In this document: piece after piece, positions 35,721 to 47,810 of the stretch | How the letters are laid out: the number at the start of each line of letters is the position of its first letter | How positions within the stretch are numbered: position 1 is the first letter of the stretch | Notes under the pieces: generated by a model | Databases searched by the model: none | Told to the model about the DNA's origin: nothing | Seen by the model: the letters and a program-made list of their open reading frames with translations, nothing else | Program-made: the position numbers and the translations under genes | Source: Raphanus sativus | Taxonomy: Eukaryota > Streptophyta > Magnoliopsida > Brassicales > Brassicaceae | Direction of reading: 5' to 3' | DNA length: 64,000 bases | NCBI RefSeq assembly: GCF_000801105.2 | Contig: NC_079515.1 | Location: 21,971,407 to 22,035,406 of the forward strand

Positions 35721-37932
35721 ATGTCAACGGAGATGTCATATCTATACTCATTCCTCAGAGATATACATTTGATGCTTGCTCTCATTCTTTTAAGATCAGT
35801 CTTACCTCCCAATCCTCGATGGAAGAGGTTGTAAATATGTGGAGTATATGTCGACCATCTGGAGCCAAAGATGGATCAAGAATGGTTGGAATGCTGAGGA
35901 AGATACTGCCATAAGGCTTCTCCAGATTCTTCCAATCATCCTACAGGTGCAACAAAAGAAACATAATCAACCATTCAAACAACTATGGAATTGCCTTAGT
36001 AAGAAACTAACAAACCTCAAGTACGAAATGATGGCAATCTGTGTCTGGAGGGAGAACCTCTGCTTTAACACCCATGTGGATTGAAAGAAATGATGGAGCC
36101 TTCACATAGACTTTCTGGAAATTTTCTTCTTCTTTTGGAAGCTTTTCTCCTTTCAACAGCTTCCCTACAGCACAATAATACTATGCTAAAAGTATTCTTA
36201 CAAAACAAAACACCTATTCAACACTTAGGCATGTCATTGTTTTCTCTCTTACCAAATGTATCCCATCTTGTAGCATTAGAAATTATCGTCTTAGCGAAGA
36301 ATTCTCTTCCATCTGCTAGCCTTACACCGACCTGAAGATAAAACACACACACACACACAACCAAATAGAAATTTCAAGAGATTAAGCAAGAATCAATGTT
36401 CAAGAAATCACTAGACCGACTAGGGGGACGCCTAGATCAAATTTTAGAACAACAACTGGGAATGTATGTAGCAAGAGTCATACAGAAACATACAGCCTTT
36501 CCATCATCAAGTATTATGCTTTTGACATTAGCTTTGTAGAGTATTTCACTGCCTTGATCAACAAGCCCTTCTGCTAAAGACCTTGCAATCCCACCAACAC
36601 CACCAACCGGGTAGTTAATTCCTCCATAGTGCCTGTCACATAAAACCTGTCGTTGAACACTTTAAGAACTGAACAGAAAGGGGAAACATGGGGTAGACAC
36701 AAAAATGCCAAAAAACAGGAATCCTACCATACTTGCATTGATCATTGGCGTCTGCAAAGCATTGACTGTGCTCACAATGAAACACTGCAAGAAAAAAAAA
36801 TAGGCCTGTTTACAAAACTGAGTAAAATAAACTGTGAGTTTGAACCAAAGGACATTTTTTTTACTCACCTCAGCGTCAATGAAAGACAGTAATTGAGGAT
36901 CCTTTATATACTTGCGAGCTATATCCCCAGCATTTTGAGGCAAGTAATAAGCTGTACATAAAGCACAGAGAACAACATCAACACACATACCATTAAAAAT
37001 GATTCAAGAGTCTAGATACTATTCAGAAGACATAGAAGAATACCGAGTGTCAAGCATTCAAGCGGCTTCTGAAAGAACTGTCCAAAAAGGTAGATAGGCT
37101 CTTCAAGCGACTTCAGTTCCAAAGAGTTCAATGAGTTAAAGATCTGTTCCACGTTGTTAACAAACACAAAACACTCAGTACACACAAAAACAAAAAATCC
37201 AATTAAGTGAAAGTCACATCAGAACCTTCCAGCAGTCACCATAGAATCCAAGAATCCCATCCTTCTCGTGAGGAAACTTGCTAACAAGCTCGTTAACGAA
37301 CTCATCGTACCCTCTATGAACCTGAACAGAGAGATCATCGGGGAGATGGAAATGAACAGTGGTGGGATCAGGTATAACCTCCATCTCACGACCAACTGCC
37401 TTCAACGCCTGAGTTATCAAGTTTAGATTCCCCTGTTATCAACTAAAGGCAATTAGAAAGACACACAAAACATTCTCATCATCAATCATCTTAAAAAGGA
37501 AGAAGTCTTTAAAAAACGAACCTTATCGCTGAAACCAAACATGACGGAAGAGCCAACATCGAAAGTGTACCCATCTCTCTCGTAATAACCAGAGCTCCCT
37601 CCAGGGATCAGATACTTCTCCAGCACTAACACTTTAGCTTCTTTAACTGATAGCTGAGTCGCCGCGACCAAGCCTCCGATCCCTGAGCCGATGACGATTG
37701 CGTCGTACACTTGTCCCTCTCCTCCTCCTCCACTTCTTTCATCTCTCTTCTTCGTCCTTTCTTCTACAGAAGTGGAAGAAACAGATCTCACTGTAACCGT
37801 ATGATTCTTCTTCCGATGCTTTAAAAACCCTAACTTTAAAGTACCCAGCTTGTGATTTGAAGTCTTCGAGGCCGAGAAGAAGGAGGAGCTGCGATCAACA
37901 CACGTTAACGGATTGTGAAGACACAGATTCAT
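34987..37932 (-). CDS. CRTISO: Carotenoid isomerase (prolycopene isomerase), 13 exons
   Basis: Exons on the minus strand: 37522-37932, 37226-37432, 37044-37143, 36869-36951, 36728-36784, 36494-36646, 36253-36331, 36016-36164, 35806-35940, 35590-35703, 35344-35454, 35157-35265 and 34987-35060. All junctions are GT-AG and the phases close to 593 residues, about the length of Arabidopsis CRTISO (595 from memory). A plastid transit-like N-terminus rich in S, T, K and R precedes the FAD Rossmann motif [15 protein letters not shown] near residue 85. C-terminal [14 protein letters not shown] is the second FAD contact of this phytoene-desaturase-like family. The enzyme turns tetra-cis-lycopene into all-trans-lycopene in plastids. 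A TATATAAA string lies about 255 bases upstream (38187-38195). The gene appears intact; its last four exons are duplicated at 19205-24566. Confidence 0.95.
36343..36359. repeat. (AC)n microsatellite in a CRTISO intron
   Basis: A short CA dinucleotide run just outside exon 7. Confidence 0.85.
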
Positions 37933-38677
37933 GGTGGGTGGTTCTGAGCTCGAGTTCGTCGTCACTGTGTTGTATTATCCTTTGGATACTAATCAATTCT
38001 CCATCAGACAAGACTTAAAAAGTGTTGTCTTTTTATCCGAATTTGGAAAATTGGTTTTCATCACATGGACGGGCAAAAAAAAATGTTTGGTGAAGAACAC
38101 TCGCAAGTACTACCAAAGAGATTACAAAAAGAGGGGAGAAAAAAAAAACTTTATTTTGCTGACTTCAAATCCTGGCCGTTGATTCTTTATATAAACTAAT
38201 GACCGTTAGATTAATTTTTTTTTCTGTAATCTTTCTTTTTTGTACTCTCATAGGATTTATATGGCGCGAAAAGGACATAAAGGCTCGACTTTTTAATTTC
38301 GTGGTGAATCTGATTCCGTGTCCAGTATACGTAGAATCTGCAGAATAAATCAAATGGTCCAAAAAAGCATCAATCAATACTCAACGACCATTGCTGTCTT
38401 TTTTAGCAACTTGGACGAGTATCGTCGAGACCGTATCTTTGAATCTATGAAAATACAACATGGAATGACCTATGCAACTCTTCTTGGGTTCTTTCAAGGA
38501 AAACAAGAGGTGTAACGCGGCTAACGCCCAAGAAAATGTTCGGTCTTCTCGAATCATCTTCTTGCTCATTGGTAAAGCAGCTTTATGGATCCTTTTCAAC
38601 ACGATTTTCTTATGATATATCTCTGCCTTTTAAAAAAAAAAAAAGTATTTGGATTCTGATTCTTCCTACTGCCTTGT

Positions 38678-38688
38678 TATAAATATAG
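38678..38688 (+). promoter_or_regulatory. Probable TATA box of the glutaredoxin gene
   Basis: TTATAAATATA lies about 100 bases before the ATG at 38785, a normal plant spacing for TATA box plus a short leader. Confidence 0.5.
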
Positions 38689-38784
38689 CCTGCGGCTCAA
38701 GCAACCAGACTCACAAGCAACACCAAGCTCGACCTCCGGGTTTGGTTTCAGGAAGTCTTTGTTGTAAGGCTCCTTTTCACTAAA

Positions 38785-39084
38785 ATGGACAAAGTCATGA
38801 GACTATCGTCAGAAAAAGGAGTGGTTATATTCAGCAAGAGCTCGTGTTGTTTGTCCTATGCGGTTCAAGTCCTCTTCCAAGATCTTGGGGTTAGCCCTAA
38901 GATCCACGAGATCGACAAGGACCCTGAATGCCGGGAGATGGAGAAGGCACTAATGAGGCTAGGCTGTTCAAAGCCAGTTCCAGCCGTTTTCATTGGTGGC
39001 AAGCTTGTTGGTTCGACCAACGAAGTAATGTCCATGCACCTAAGCAGCTCCTTGGTTCCCCTTGTGAAGCCATATATATGTTAA
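38785..39084 (+). CDS. GRXS11: CC-type (ROXY-class) glutaredoxin, GRXS11-like
   Basis: An intronless frame of 99 residues, the standard size for plant CC-type glutaredoxins. The active-site region reads VVIFSKSSCCLSYAV (residues 13-27), so the motif is CCLS, where many relatives have CCMC or CCLC. The glutathione-binding blocks are PVPAVFIGGKLVGS (about 65-78). These proteins act in cytosol and nucleus, commonly with TGA bZIP factors and TOPLESS corepressors through an ALWL C-terminus. Here the C-terminus is LVKPYIC, so that partner motif is absent. The neighbour order CRTISO-glutaredoxin agrees with Arabidopsis At1g06820-At1g06830. The symbol is by synteny and resemblance. Confidence 0.85.
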   Translation: MDKVMRLSSEKGVVIFSKSSCCLSYAVQVLFQDLGVSPKIHEIDKDPECREMEKALMRLGCSKPVPAVFIGGKLVGSTNEVMSMHLSSSLVPLVKPYIC

Positions 39085-39525
39085 AAGACGAAGAGGTATT
39101 TCAAAAAAAGATCGTTAAGTAGCTATCAAAGTGTATTTTCAATAAATGATCACATATTTGTATTCCGTTCTAATATTATATTGGTTGTGTAACTTGTTCT
39201 ACTTCAAAAAGTTATATGAAAATCCTTTTCATAGAAGAACAAAAAGTGGAAAGTAGAAAGTGCATAGTAGTAAAAGATTATATATAAATTCAGATATATA
39301 AAATACACGTATGCTAAATTTAATATCTCTAGAAAGTAGCTAAAAAGCATAACAACTATATAACGTACATAACAGACCACAATTGGTTAATGAGAAGAAA
39401 CACTTGTGATTTTATCATCTACAGACAAATTATGCTTGATATAAAGAGCAAGTGAATTGGATGCATTTCATTTTTAAAGATGTATTTAAAAACTCGTAGC
39501 ATATGAATACAATCTACATATCTAA
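39085..39525. other. Intergenic DNA downstream of the glutaredoxin gene
   Basis: Contains the glutaredoxin 3' region; nothing else recognised. Confidence 0.5.
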
Positions 39526-39765
39526 GAACATCTCCAGTGTAAAATTTCATATTTTACTCCAAAATGGAATAAAAGTAAATATGGAGTAAAAATGCTCCAA
39601 CCCTACTCCATTTTCCACTCTATAATGGAGTAATGAACAAACCAAAAATAGATTACTCCATCTATGGAGTAAATTTCATTATAGAGTTGAGTTGGAGCAT
39701 TTCTTACTCCATATTCACTTTTATTCTATTTTGGAAGAAAAAATAGAGTTGGATTGGAAATGCCC
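39526..39765. mobile_element. Tourist-like MITE
   Basis: The termini GAACATCTCCAGTG and, inverted, GGGCATTTCCAATCC resemble each other and are flanked by TAA (39523-39525, 39766-39768). The interior consists of palindromic TACTCCATTTT pieces like those in the MITE at 11341-11512. Confidence 0.7.
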
Positions 39766-40139
39766 TAAATTAGCAACAGTTGTTCGAAGTTTATTTAATA
39801 TTCCATAGCTTTCTCTAGGCATGAGCGTTTTTAACCATACTCAAAATTAGAGTCCAAATCCAAACCAGAAAAACTGTAATCCAATTCAACCGTCATTAAA
39901 AACTATCCAAACGAGATCTAAAAGGTACAGTATGTATGTTTGAGTCAAATATAAAACCAAAATCTCAATTATAATCTGAAAAAAATCTAAAAGTAATAAC
40001 GTTTATTAATACCTTAGATATATTAAGGTTATTTAGCTATTTATATATTTTGTAGTTTATTTTTATTTATTTATTTATTTTTGTAACTTGAATAGTTTTT
40101 GGTCAATTTCATTGATTTTTAGACGATTTTAAATACTAA

Positions 40140-41290
40140 CTAGATTTTGACCCGCACAACCGTGCGGGTATTTATTTTCATGTTTATATATATATTTGGT
40201 TTATTTAATTAGTATATATTCTAAGATTATTCATATATTTAAATGTTTAAATCATCATTTCAACTACAATAATTTTATAGTTTTCATGTTGTTAATTAAC
40301 TAACTATTTCAAATGATTACATATAAACATATATATATATATATATGTTGCTTCTTATTATGTATGTATTTTATATTTAATTTATTATAATCCCGATCCG
40401 TAATTCAAAGTGTTAGATTTCCTTGAAAAGATTTGTTTTGTTTATTCAGTTTATATAATAAATTATTATATATATAAAAGTTTAAGAAAAGTTAACTTTT
40501 TATACATGTATTATATAGTTTATTAACGTTAAACCATTCTACCAACATATTATATTTTTTAGAATAAATGTTTTATATTATGAAAATAAAATATACTAAC
40601 TTATCAATTTAAATATATTTTTTTGAACTGAGATTTAAAGTAATTTTATCATATTTTAGTTCAATATAGTAGTTTAATTAAAATGTTAGATTTTTTAGAA
40701 ATGGCATACTTTAGAATTATTTTGTATTTAATTTACTATAATCCCGACCCGCAATTCATAGTGCTAGATTTCTTTAGTAATTTGTTTTGTTTATTTAGTT
40801 TATATAATAGATTATTATATATAATTTTTTTTAAGATAAGTTAATTTTTATATATGTTATATAATTAAACAGAAATGGATATTGCTTTCCAACAAAATCT
40901 TTTTAAAATCTTTGTAAAATGATTTTTTGGAAAGTAATCATTTTAAGTGGCTATTATTATCATTACAATATTTTAATAATTTTTTATATAAATCAAAACT
41001 AAATTAAATTTAAATTTCTGATTATATTTTATGACAACTAAAATTGAAACTAATCAATTTTTCGAAAATAAATATTGAAAAGATTCTGAAAAGATTCTTC
41101 AAAAATTTTGTTAGAATTTTTTATATTAATATTTATTTTTATCTTAAATAAAAATGAAGATATTAAATGATATTATTTAATATGAAGATTAATAATATAT
41201 AAAAATGCAGTATGACCAAGTCTAGTAAGTAATCCATTTTTTAAAAAATCACACATAAATTAGAAGTTATGACTTCTGTTTTAATATAAT
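40140..41290 (-). mobile_element. Helitron with internal duplication, 5' end decayed
   Basis: The minus-strand 3' end is clear: CTAG at 40140 preceded by the stem CCCGCACAACCGTGCGGG at 40151-40168, with host A at 40139. The other end retains the typical GAAGTTATGACTTCTGTTTT block (41265-41284), but the terminal TC is degraded. A block beginning TATAATCCCGA (40387 and 40739) is duplicated about 350 bases apart. No coding region. Confidence 0.65.
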
Positions 41291-41299
41291 ATATAATAA

Positions 41300-42363
41300 T
41301 TTGTAAAATCAGGGTTATCAAACTATAACATATATTTCGAAGCACTACATTGGGTGAACACTATATATAAAAATAATATAACCTTTGGTATCATAATAGA
41401 GTATAATAAATGTTCTACATTGGGTTAACACTATAATCATAACAGTATAAATAATCAAAACTATGATAACAAACACGATTCACTGATATTATGATAACAA
41501 ATAATTAAATTAAACCAAGAAAATCTTAAAGAATCAAAGCAACGATTTTTTTTAAAGAATTCAAAGCATTAAATAAAAACAATAGCATATAAATAAGTCA
41601 GTGACACATGATGATAAATACTTTAAAATTTGAAGGTCACTTCAAAAAAAGGCCTTCTGTTTTAATAGTATTGATAGTATAATCCGAATCAAATGACCAA
41701 AAAAATAATAAAATTTAAATGAAACCTACAGACATAGTACCAAAAATTTAAAAATCTAAATCAACCAAATCTAATCAGAAGGAGCATTCTGAATGGGGAA
41801 GCCAAGCTCTTTTCATGTCTGAGTCCATAACTTTAATCTTCACTGTGATCGGCATTGTGAAAACTCTTTTTTTTTGGCTTAAGCTTTGGCGATGTGAAAA
41901 CTTGTCCTTCTCTACTAATTTTCCTCATCCAATTTAATACTACAGAATGCAAAATCTTGAGACAGACGTGGGGAGATGTTATGCAATAATTGTTTAAAAC
42001 TTTGCTGAGACGACTACAAAAAAAAAAAAGAACATGTAACTGTACTACTAGAAGTTTCATTAAGCTGTATTAAGACCATAAACAAAACTAAAGATGAGAA
42101 TAAATAATGAAAAAGAAGGAGACAAGATGCTGCGATGCTTCACGTGTCAATGTGCCTCTTTTTTTTACTTTTCAGTGACATCACTTCTCTCTCTCTCTCC
42201 TTGAGTTCCTCTTCCTCCTCCACCTCTCTCTTCATATTTTAGTGAGAGAAAGCTTTCATCTCCACCATTATCTCCCTTCTTTCATAATTATAACACACAT
42301 TTGACTCTGTAATTTCCCCACATTCACATTCACATTCACATTCACATTCAAAACTCAAACCCG
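41300..42363. other. Upstream region of the bZIP gene
   Basis: Mostly AT-rich DNA. Close to the gene there is a CT-rich stretch (42187-42235) and a six-base repeat of CATTCA (about 42322-42350), which probably form the leader. No other gene. Confidence 0.5.
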
Positions 42364-44171
42364 ATGGATAAATCGGATCCTCAACAACCCAAGCCCGCCG
42401 CCGATCCACATCCCAATCCAAATGCCGATCCAACTCCTCCCTCCTCCTTCCACCGCCGATCTCGCTCCGACGACATGTCAATGTTCATGTTCATGGATCC
42501 GCTCTCCTCCTCCGGTCCACCCCCTTCCTCCGACGATCTTCCCTCCGACGACGATCTCTTCTCCTCCTTCATCGACGTCGACAGCCTCTCCTCGAATCCG
42601 CACCCCGCGATCGCGTTTCCGAATCATGCCTCCGCCTCCAACTCCGTCGTCGTCTCCGGCGCCGTTCCCTCCTCGTCCTCTCGTCCTCGCCACCGTCACA
42701 GCAACTCCGTCGACGCGGGATGCGCCATGTACGCTAATGAGATCATGGACGCGAAGAAAGCTATGCCTCCCGAGAAGCTCTCTGAGCTTTGGAACATCGA
42801 TCCCAAACGCGCCAAAAGGTTAACATTCTTTTTCCTATTGATGAATCGAAGATCTAGGCCTGCCGGTTCGGGTAGTCTCCGTAGTTCGGTTCGGATGGTT
42901 CGGGAATAGGGTAGCTCGATTCGGTTAAATCTTGCTGAATTGAACCGGAAATCATTTGGTTCTTTGGTTTCAGTTATATTTCAGTTGAAAATTTGGTTAA
43001 ATTCGGCTAGATTCGGTTATTTTGGTTCAAAATTTTGGTTAAATCAGTAGTTCGGTTGATGTTTTGGTGAACTGAACCAAACTAGTAACTGAACAAACCG
43101 AACTAACCGAAAGTTTCAGTTCGGTTCGGTTCAAAACGGAAGGCTTCAATGAGAGAGTTTTTCACAATGATTTTGGATTTGATTACATCAGGATCTTAGC
43201 GAATAGGCAATCTGCAGCTCGTTCAAAGGAGAGGAAAGCAAGGTACATTCAAGAACTCGAGCGTAAAGTTCAATCTCTTCAAACCGAAGCCACCACTCTC
43301 TCTGCTCAGCTCACTCTCTTCCAGGTAATATAGTAAATGGTCTTTGCTCCCTTCTACCCAAGAACGTAGAGCTTTAATAGAGAAGTTTCATTGATGTTTT
43401 GGTGTCTTTGCCACCACTCTCTCATTTCGAATGTTGTTTTTATCTCAAAACAAGATCTTCGCTCTGTTCTACACAAGAAAGTAGATTGATAGGGAAGTTT
43501 CAACGATGTTTTAGTGAATTCAAGAGTCTTAGTTCGAATGCTGTTTGATTTCAAAACAATAAAGTAAATATCTTCGCTCTGTTCGACGCAAGAAAGTAGC
43601 TTTGTTGAAAAGTTCCAATGATGTTGTTTGAATTTGATCAGAGAGACACAAATGGACTTGCAAACGAAAACACAGAGCTAAAGATGAGGTTACAAGCAAT
43701 GGAGCAACAAGCTCACCTTCGTAATGGTAACTGCAAAGTCTAATTATTTGGATTCATCATGGTACACATTCTGCATCTGTGATCTATTATTGCTTTTGTT
43801 TGTTTTTGTTTTTTGTGAATGCAAACACAGCTCTAAACGAAGCACTGAGGAAAGAATTGGAAAGGATGAAGATTGAGACTGGAGAAATCTCTGGTAATTC
43901 AGATTCCTTTGATATGGGAATGCAGCAGGTTCAGTACTCTCCTTCCACTTTCATGGCTATTCCACCCTATCATCATGGCCAAGATATGCAGCAGATGCAC
44001 GGATTCAATCCAAGCCATCCGATGGAGGCCATGTCGAATTCTCAGAGCGTGTCGGAGTTTCTGCAGAACGGGAGAATGCAAGGGCTAGAGATAAGTAGCA
44101 ATAATAGCTCAAGCTTGGTCAAATCTGAAGGACCTTCTCTCTCTGCTAGTGAGAGTAGCTCTGCCTATTGA
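42364..44171 (+). CDS. bZIP52: Group I bZIP transcription factor (bZIP52-like, VIP1 family)
   Basis: Exons 42364-42818, 43192-43324, 43642-43726 and 43831-44171 join with GT-AG junctions and closed phases to give 337 residues. The basic region spans the exon 1-2 join (KRAKR, then [20 protein letters not shown]), the N-x7-R core that contacts DNA. It is followed by leucine-zipper heptads ([19 protein letters not shown] to the end of exon 3). RRSRSD and RHRHSNS before it are phospho-serine contexts typical of group I factors, which bind 14-3-3 proteins and shuttle to the nucleus. The C-terminus is glutamine, methionine and serine rich. Intron 1 contains GGTTCGGTT-rich repeat DNA (about 42855-43140). 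The syntenic Arabidopsis gene is At1g06850. Confidence 0.9.
42855..43140. repeat. CCGAAC/GTTCGG-rich repeat in bZIP intron 1
   Basis: Dense GGTTCGG and AACCGAAC strings in both orientations, like the interior of the hAT MITE at 7131-7752. Clear termini were not seen. Confidence 0.5.
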
Positions 44172-44599
44172 CAAAAGACATACCGATGAGGTTCCTCAAG
44201 ACAACTGTTAATAGGGTTTAAAATTCATTTGATTTGATTCGCTTTCTACTACTATTTATTATTCTCATTCTTTTTTCGAGGTGACAAAGGACGTTATCAG
44301 AACTGAGTTGGACTTGTGTTGTTGTGATTGTGAGTTTCATTGTTTGCTACTCTTATTGATTTTTCTTCAAGGAACAAATGAGATTCTAATAATTAGTGTT
44401 CCCTTTGGAAATAAATGTATTTTGTTGCATTTTTCTTGTATGTTTATGTATGTCAACTCACATTTATAAAATTATTCTATACTGTTTCTCTGTAGATTCG
44501 TTTGTGTAGTTGACGTTTATGAGCCTGTTTTAGTACATGATGCACATCTGTGTATCTTATGATTTTTTTTGCATGAAAAGTCCAAAAAGAAAAAAAAAA

Positions 44600-44683
44600 G
44601 AGCTCAGGATTGTGGCTATACCATCTGGAAATCAGATGAATGCGATGGACCCAACCGTCGCTAAACCGGTTTCTTCACAGCTC
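44600..44683 (-). ncRNA. C/D-box snoRNA downstream of tRNA-Gly, unit 1
   Basis: On the minus strand, directly after the tRNA, there is a C-box-like GTGAAGA (44672-44678), an internal D'-like CTGA (44632-44635) and a terminal CTGA (44604-44607). Short complementary ends GAGC and GCTC bring the boxes together, and a long T-run follows. The arrangement fits the plant dicistronic tRNA-Gly-snoR43 genes, in which RNase Z cuts at the tRNA 3' end to release the snoRNA. Confidence 0.65.
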
Positions 44684-44686
44684 AGA

Positions 44687-44757
44687 TGCACCAGCCGGGA
44701 ATCGAACCCGGGTCTGTACCGTGGCAGGGTACTATTCTACCACTAGACCACTGGTGC
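44687..44757 (-). tRNA. tRNA-Gly (GCC), copy 1
   Basis: A 71-base cloverleaf on the minus strand: acceptor GCACCAG / CTGGTGC with discriminator A, box A GTGGTCTAGTGGTA, anticodon GCC in CTGCCAC, and T-loop GGTTCGATTCC. A CAA motif a few bases upstream and a TATA-like stretch about 35 bases upstream are typical for plant Pol III genes. No intron. Confidence 0.97.
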
Positions 44758-45962
44758 TTTGATGTCCAATCCCGCTGTTAAAATATAATACGGTTCAGAA
44801 ACTTGTTTGACTTAAGTAATACTCTACTCTAGTCATTTTGTAGATTGGCAAGAAAATGAAGTTTCTAATTTCACTGTATCGGTAATATACTAATATTAGT
44901 TGTCTTTTACATGGAAGAACCACTTTGGCAGTTGATTGCCTAAGCGTGAAGCTGGTAATGATGATTAGCTAACCCAATAACTACTACATATTAACCTTCT
45001 GCTTGGTATTTCTACTTCTCCGATACATGTTTAGGCCCATTAGGCCACACCAAGATTACAAAAATCAAAAGCCTCCTCATAAACCTTTTGTCCTTTCCTC
45101 ATATCTTATCAACCATATCAGATCATGAAAACTAATAGAGATATGTCTGTTTATGGTGAGAAGACATTGGAGAAAAGGCTGAACCAATTGTGAACATATA
45201 ACTAAACTGAATCCATTCTTTGATTAGGTTGTCGTCAAGCATAACGTCTCTGAAGTTAACGAGAGACGTATGCGCTGTGGTCATGCGGCTCCCCTTATGT
45301 ACGTAACATGTTTTTTTTTCTTTCAGCAACATACGCAATGCTACGAATTATATATTAGATTTTGTAAACAGAAACAACTAAAATATATTATCAAATTAGA
45401 TAGTGGAATGAATTTATTATAATTTCTCATTCATGTATATGCTTTGGACATGTCAACTAATTTACAAAATGTCTAAACTTTACTCTTTACTATATAACAA
45501 ATTGCTCATTAACAAAATAAAAGGTAGTCTAGAATAAAAAGGTGTACGGAAAAGGTAAAAAAGAGCAAATCTAATAAAGTTTTGGACATGAATGTAAAAT
45601 TGTACATAGTGTACCGGAAACAAAGTGAGTAAATAAATGCTTTAGAAGAGCAAATCTAATAAAGATTTGGCCAATGAATGTAAATTGTATATTTGTGGGC
45701 CCGTCTCATTTGACCCTAATATAAACTGATCTTTGTGGAGAAGGAGACAAAACCTTCTTCCCCATATCTGTGGGATCTCCCCAGTTGGTCCCTCTCTCTC
45801 TCTCTTTTTGCTTTCCACCTGAAAACTCATTCTCGCCGGCCGCTTTGGATTCTCTAAATTCTCCGATCCGATTTCCGGTTTAATTTAATTAAACCGGTTT
45901 ATCAACATTCTCTCACTAGCTCCATCTCCCTTCATACCTTAAACCCTAAAAATCGACCACTC
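44758..45962. other. Intergenic DNA
   Basis: No gene. A block starting AGAGCAAATCTAATAAAG is repeated at 45565 and 45647, with ATGAATGTAAA following in both. CT-rich leader sequence precedes the peptidase gene. Confidence 0.5.
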
Positions 45963-47604
45963 ATGGCGATTAGGGTTACCTTCACATACTCCAGCTACGT
46001 CGCCAGGAACATCGCTTCCTCCGCCGCGACTCGCGTCGTCGGCGGCACCGGAGACGTCCGGTCATGCTTCGATTACTATCTCCGTCCCAGGATCTTCAAC
46101 CACGATCTCGACAAACCTCCTCCGTCCTCATCTTCCCCTATGTACTCCACCATCGCTAGGGAGCTCCTCGAGGAAGGAAGCAAGAGCCCGCTCGTCTCCG
46201 GGATGATCTCCGTCATGAAGCTAACCGGAGCTCCGGATCTGCTGGGGATGAACAGCGCCACCGCCCTCGGGATCTCGCCGTTCAAGGCTTCTTCCGTGAT
46301 TCCGTTTCTGAGGGGGTCTAAGTGGATGCCTTGCAGCATTCCGGCGACGCTGACGACGGATGTCGATAGGGGAGGGAATGTGAAGGTGGATCTTAGTCGT
46401 AAAGGCTCGAGCTTTGGGAACGGATGGGTTAACAAGCTGTTGAATATATGCTCGGAGGATGCTAAGGCGGCGTTCACTGCGGTGACTGTTTCTCTTCTGT
46501 TCCGTTCCGCGTTGGCTGAGCCAAAGTCCATACCTTCCATGTCTATGTACCCTACTCTTGATGTGGGTGATCGTGTTATGGCTGAGAAGGTGAGAGTACT
46601 GGTGATTTTGGCTCTGTTCTATGATTGGTTATAATGTTAGATTGATGGTTGATATTGAGTGATTTGATGAGTTATTCGTGTGGTTTTTGGTGCTGCTTAA
46701 GGTCTCGTACTTGTTCAGAAGGCCAGAGGTTTCTGATATAGTCATCTTCAAGGCTCCTCCTGTTTTGGTGGTAGGTAACAAATCACCCTTTCTTGTTTTT
46801 TTTTTTAAATGTTTTAAAACCTGTTTCAGAGGTGTTTTGATGTTCTCCTTTTGGAAAAATTGTAGGAACATGGTTATAATTGTACTGATGTATTCATAAA
46901 AAGGATAGTTGCAAGCGAAGGTGACTGGGTTGAAGTAAGCCCTTTTTTTTTTATCTAAATCACTTGTTGGTTGATCCTATTCTCACCAGTTAATCTCTTT
47001 CTCACCTTTATTGGTATTATTACTTGAGTAGTGGCTTCTTTATAACCTGCATCCTCAAAACAGGCCCTTGTTTTTATGTTTTTTTTTGTATCATTTTCCT
47101 GTCTTAACCTATTGATCCTGTATCATAAAGGTTTGTGATGGAAAGCTCTTAGTGAATGATGCAGTTCAAGAAGAGGATTTTGTATTAGAGCCAATTGACT
47201 ACGAAATGGAACCAATGGTAAACAAAACTTGCACTTCCTAGTTCAATGATTCTCAACCTTGTAAGAGAGTTATGCAACTAAGCTGGTTTCTCCTGTTTTA
47301 TTTTGCAGTTGGTCCCTGAAGGTTATGTCTTTGTCCTAGGAGACAACCGCAACAAAAGCTTTGACTCTCATAACTGGTAATCAATAACTCTAGAAGATAT
47401 CTGCTATTTCATGGCTCTCCTGTGTTAAAATTATGGAAACTCTGTTGATTGATTCACGGATGAATGTAAACACGCAGGGGTCCACTTCCGATAAAGAACA
47501 TTATCGGAAGATCTGTGTTTAGGTATTGGCCACCGAGTAAAGTTTCAGACACAATACACCACCATGAGCAAGTTATCCAAAAGGGGGCTGTTGATGTTTC
47601 TTGA
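45963..47604 (+). CDS. Plastid type I signal peptidase (thylakoidal processing peptidase)
   Basis: Exons 45963-46589, 46702-46770, 46866-46934, 47131-47217, 47309-47376 and 47478-47604 close to 348 residues. The long N-terminal part is rich in S, A, R and T, like a plastid transit peptide. A hydrophobic segment (AAFTAVTVSLLFRSALA) anchors the protein in the membrane. The catalytic serine lies in IPSMSMYPTLDVGDRV at the end of exon 1 and the lysine in FIKRIVASEGD of exon 3, the Ser-Lys dyad of S26 peptidases. GDNRNKSFDSHNWGPL in exons 5 and 6 is the conserved C-terminal box. The enzyme removes thylakoid-transfer signals from lumenal proteins. Synteny suggests the orthologue of At1g06870. Confidence 0.92.
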
Positions 47605-47810
47605 CCGGTGCCGATGGTTCTTAGGATTAAGCAGGAATTTGGATGGATGATGAGGTGGTGCTATAGCCATCATTTTGCCATCATTTTGACCCTGAAGTCA
47701 ACAGAGCAATTCTTTCGTTCTGTGTACTTCTATGGAAGACATGGAATGTCATGGGAAAAAATCCCAAAGGAAAAAAAATGGAATATTCTTTTGTTAAGAT
47801 TTTTTTTCTT

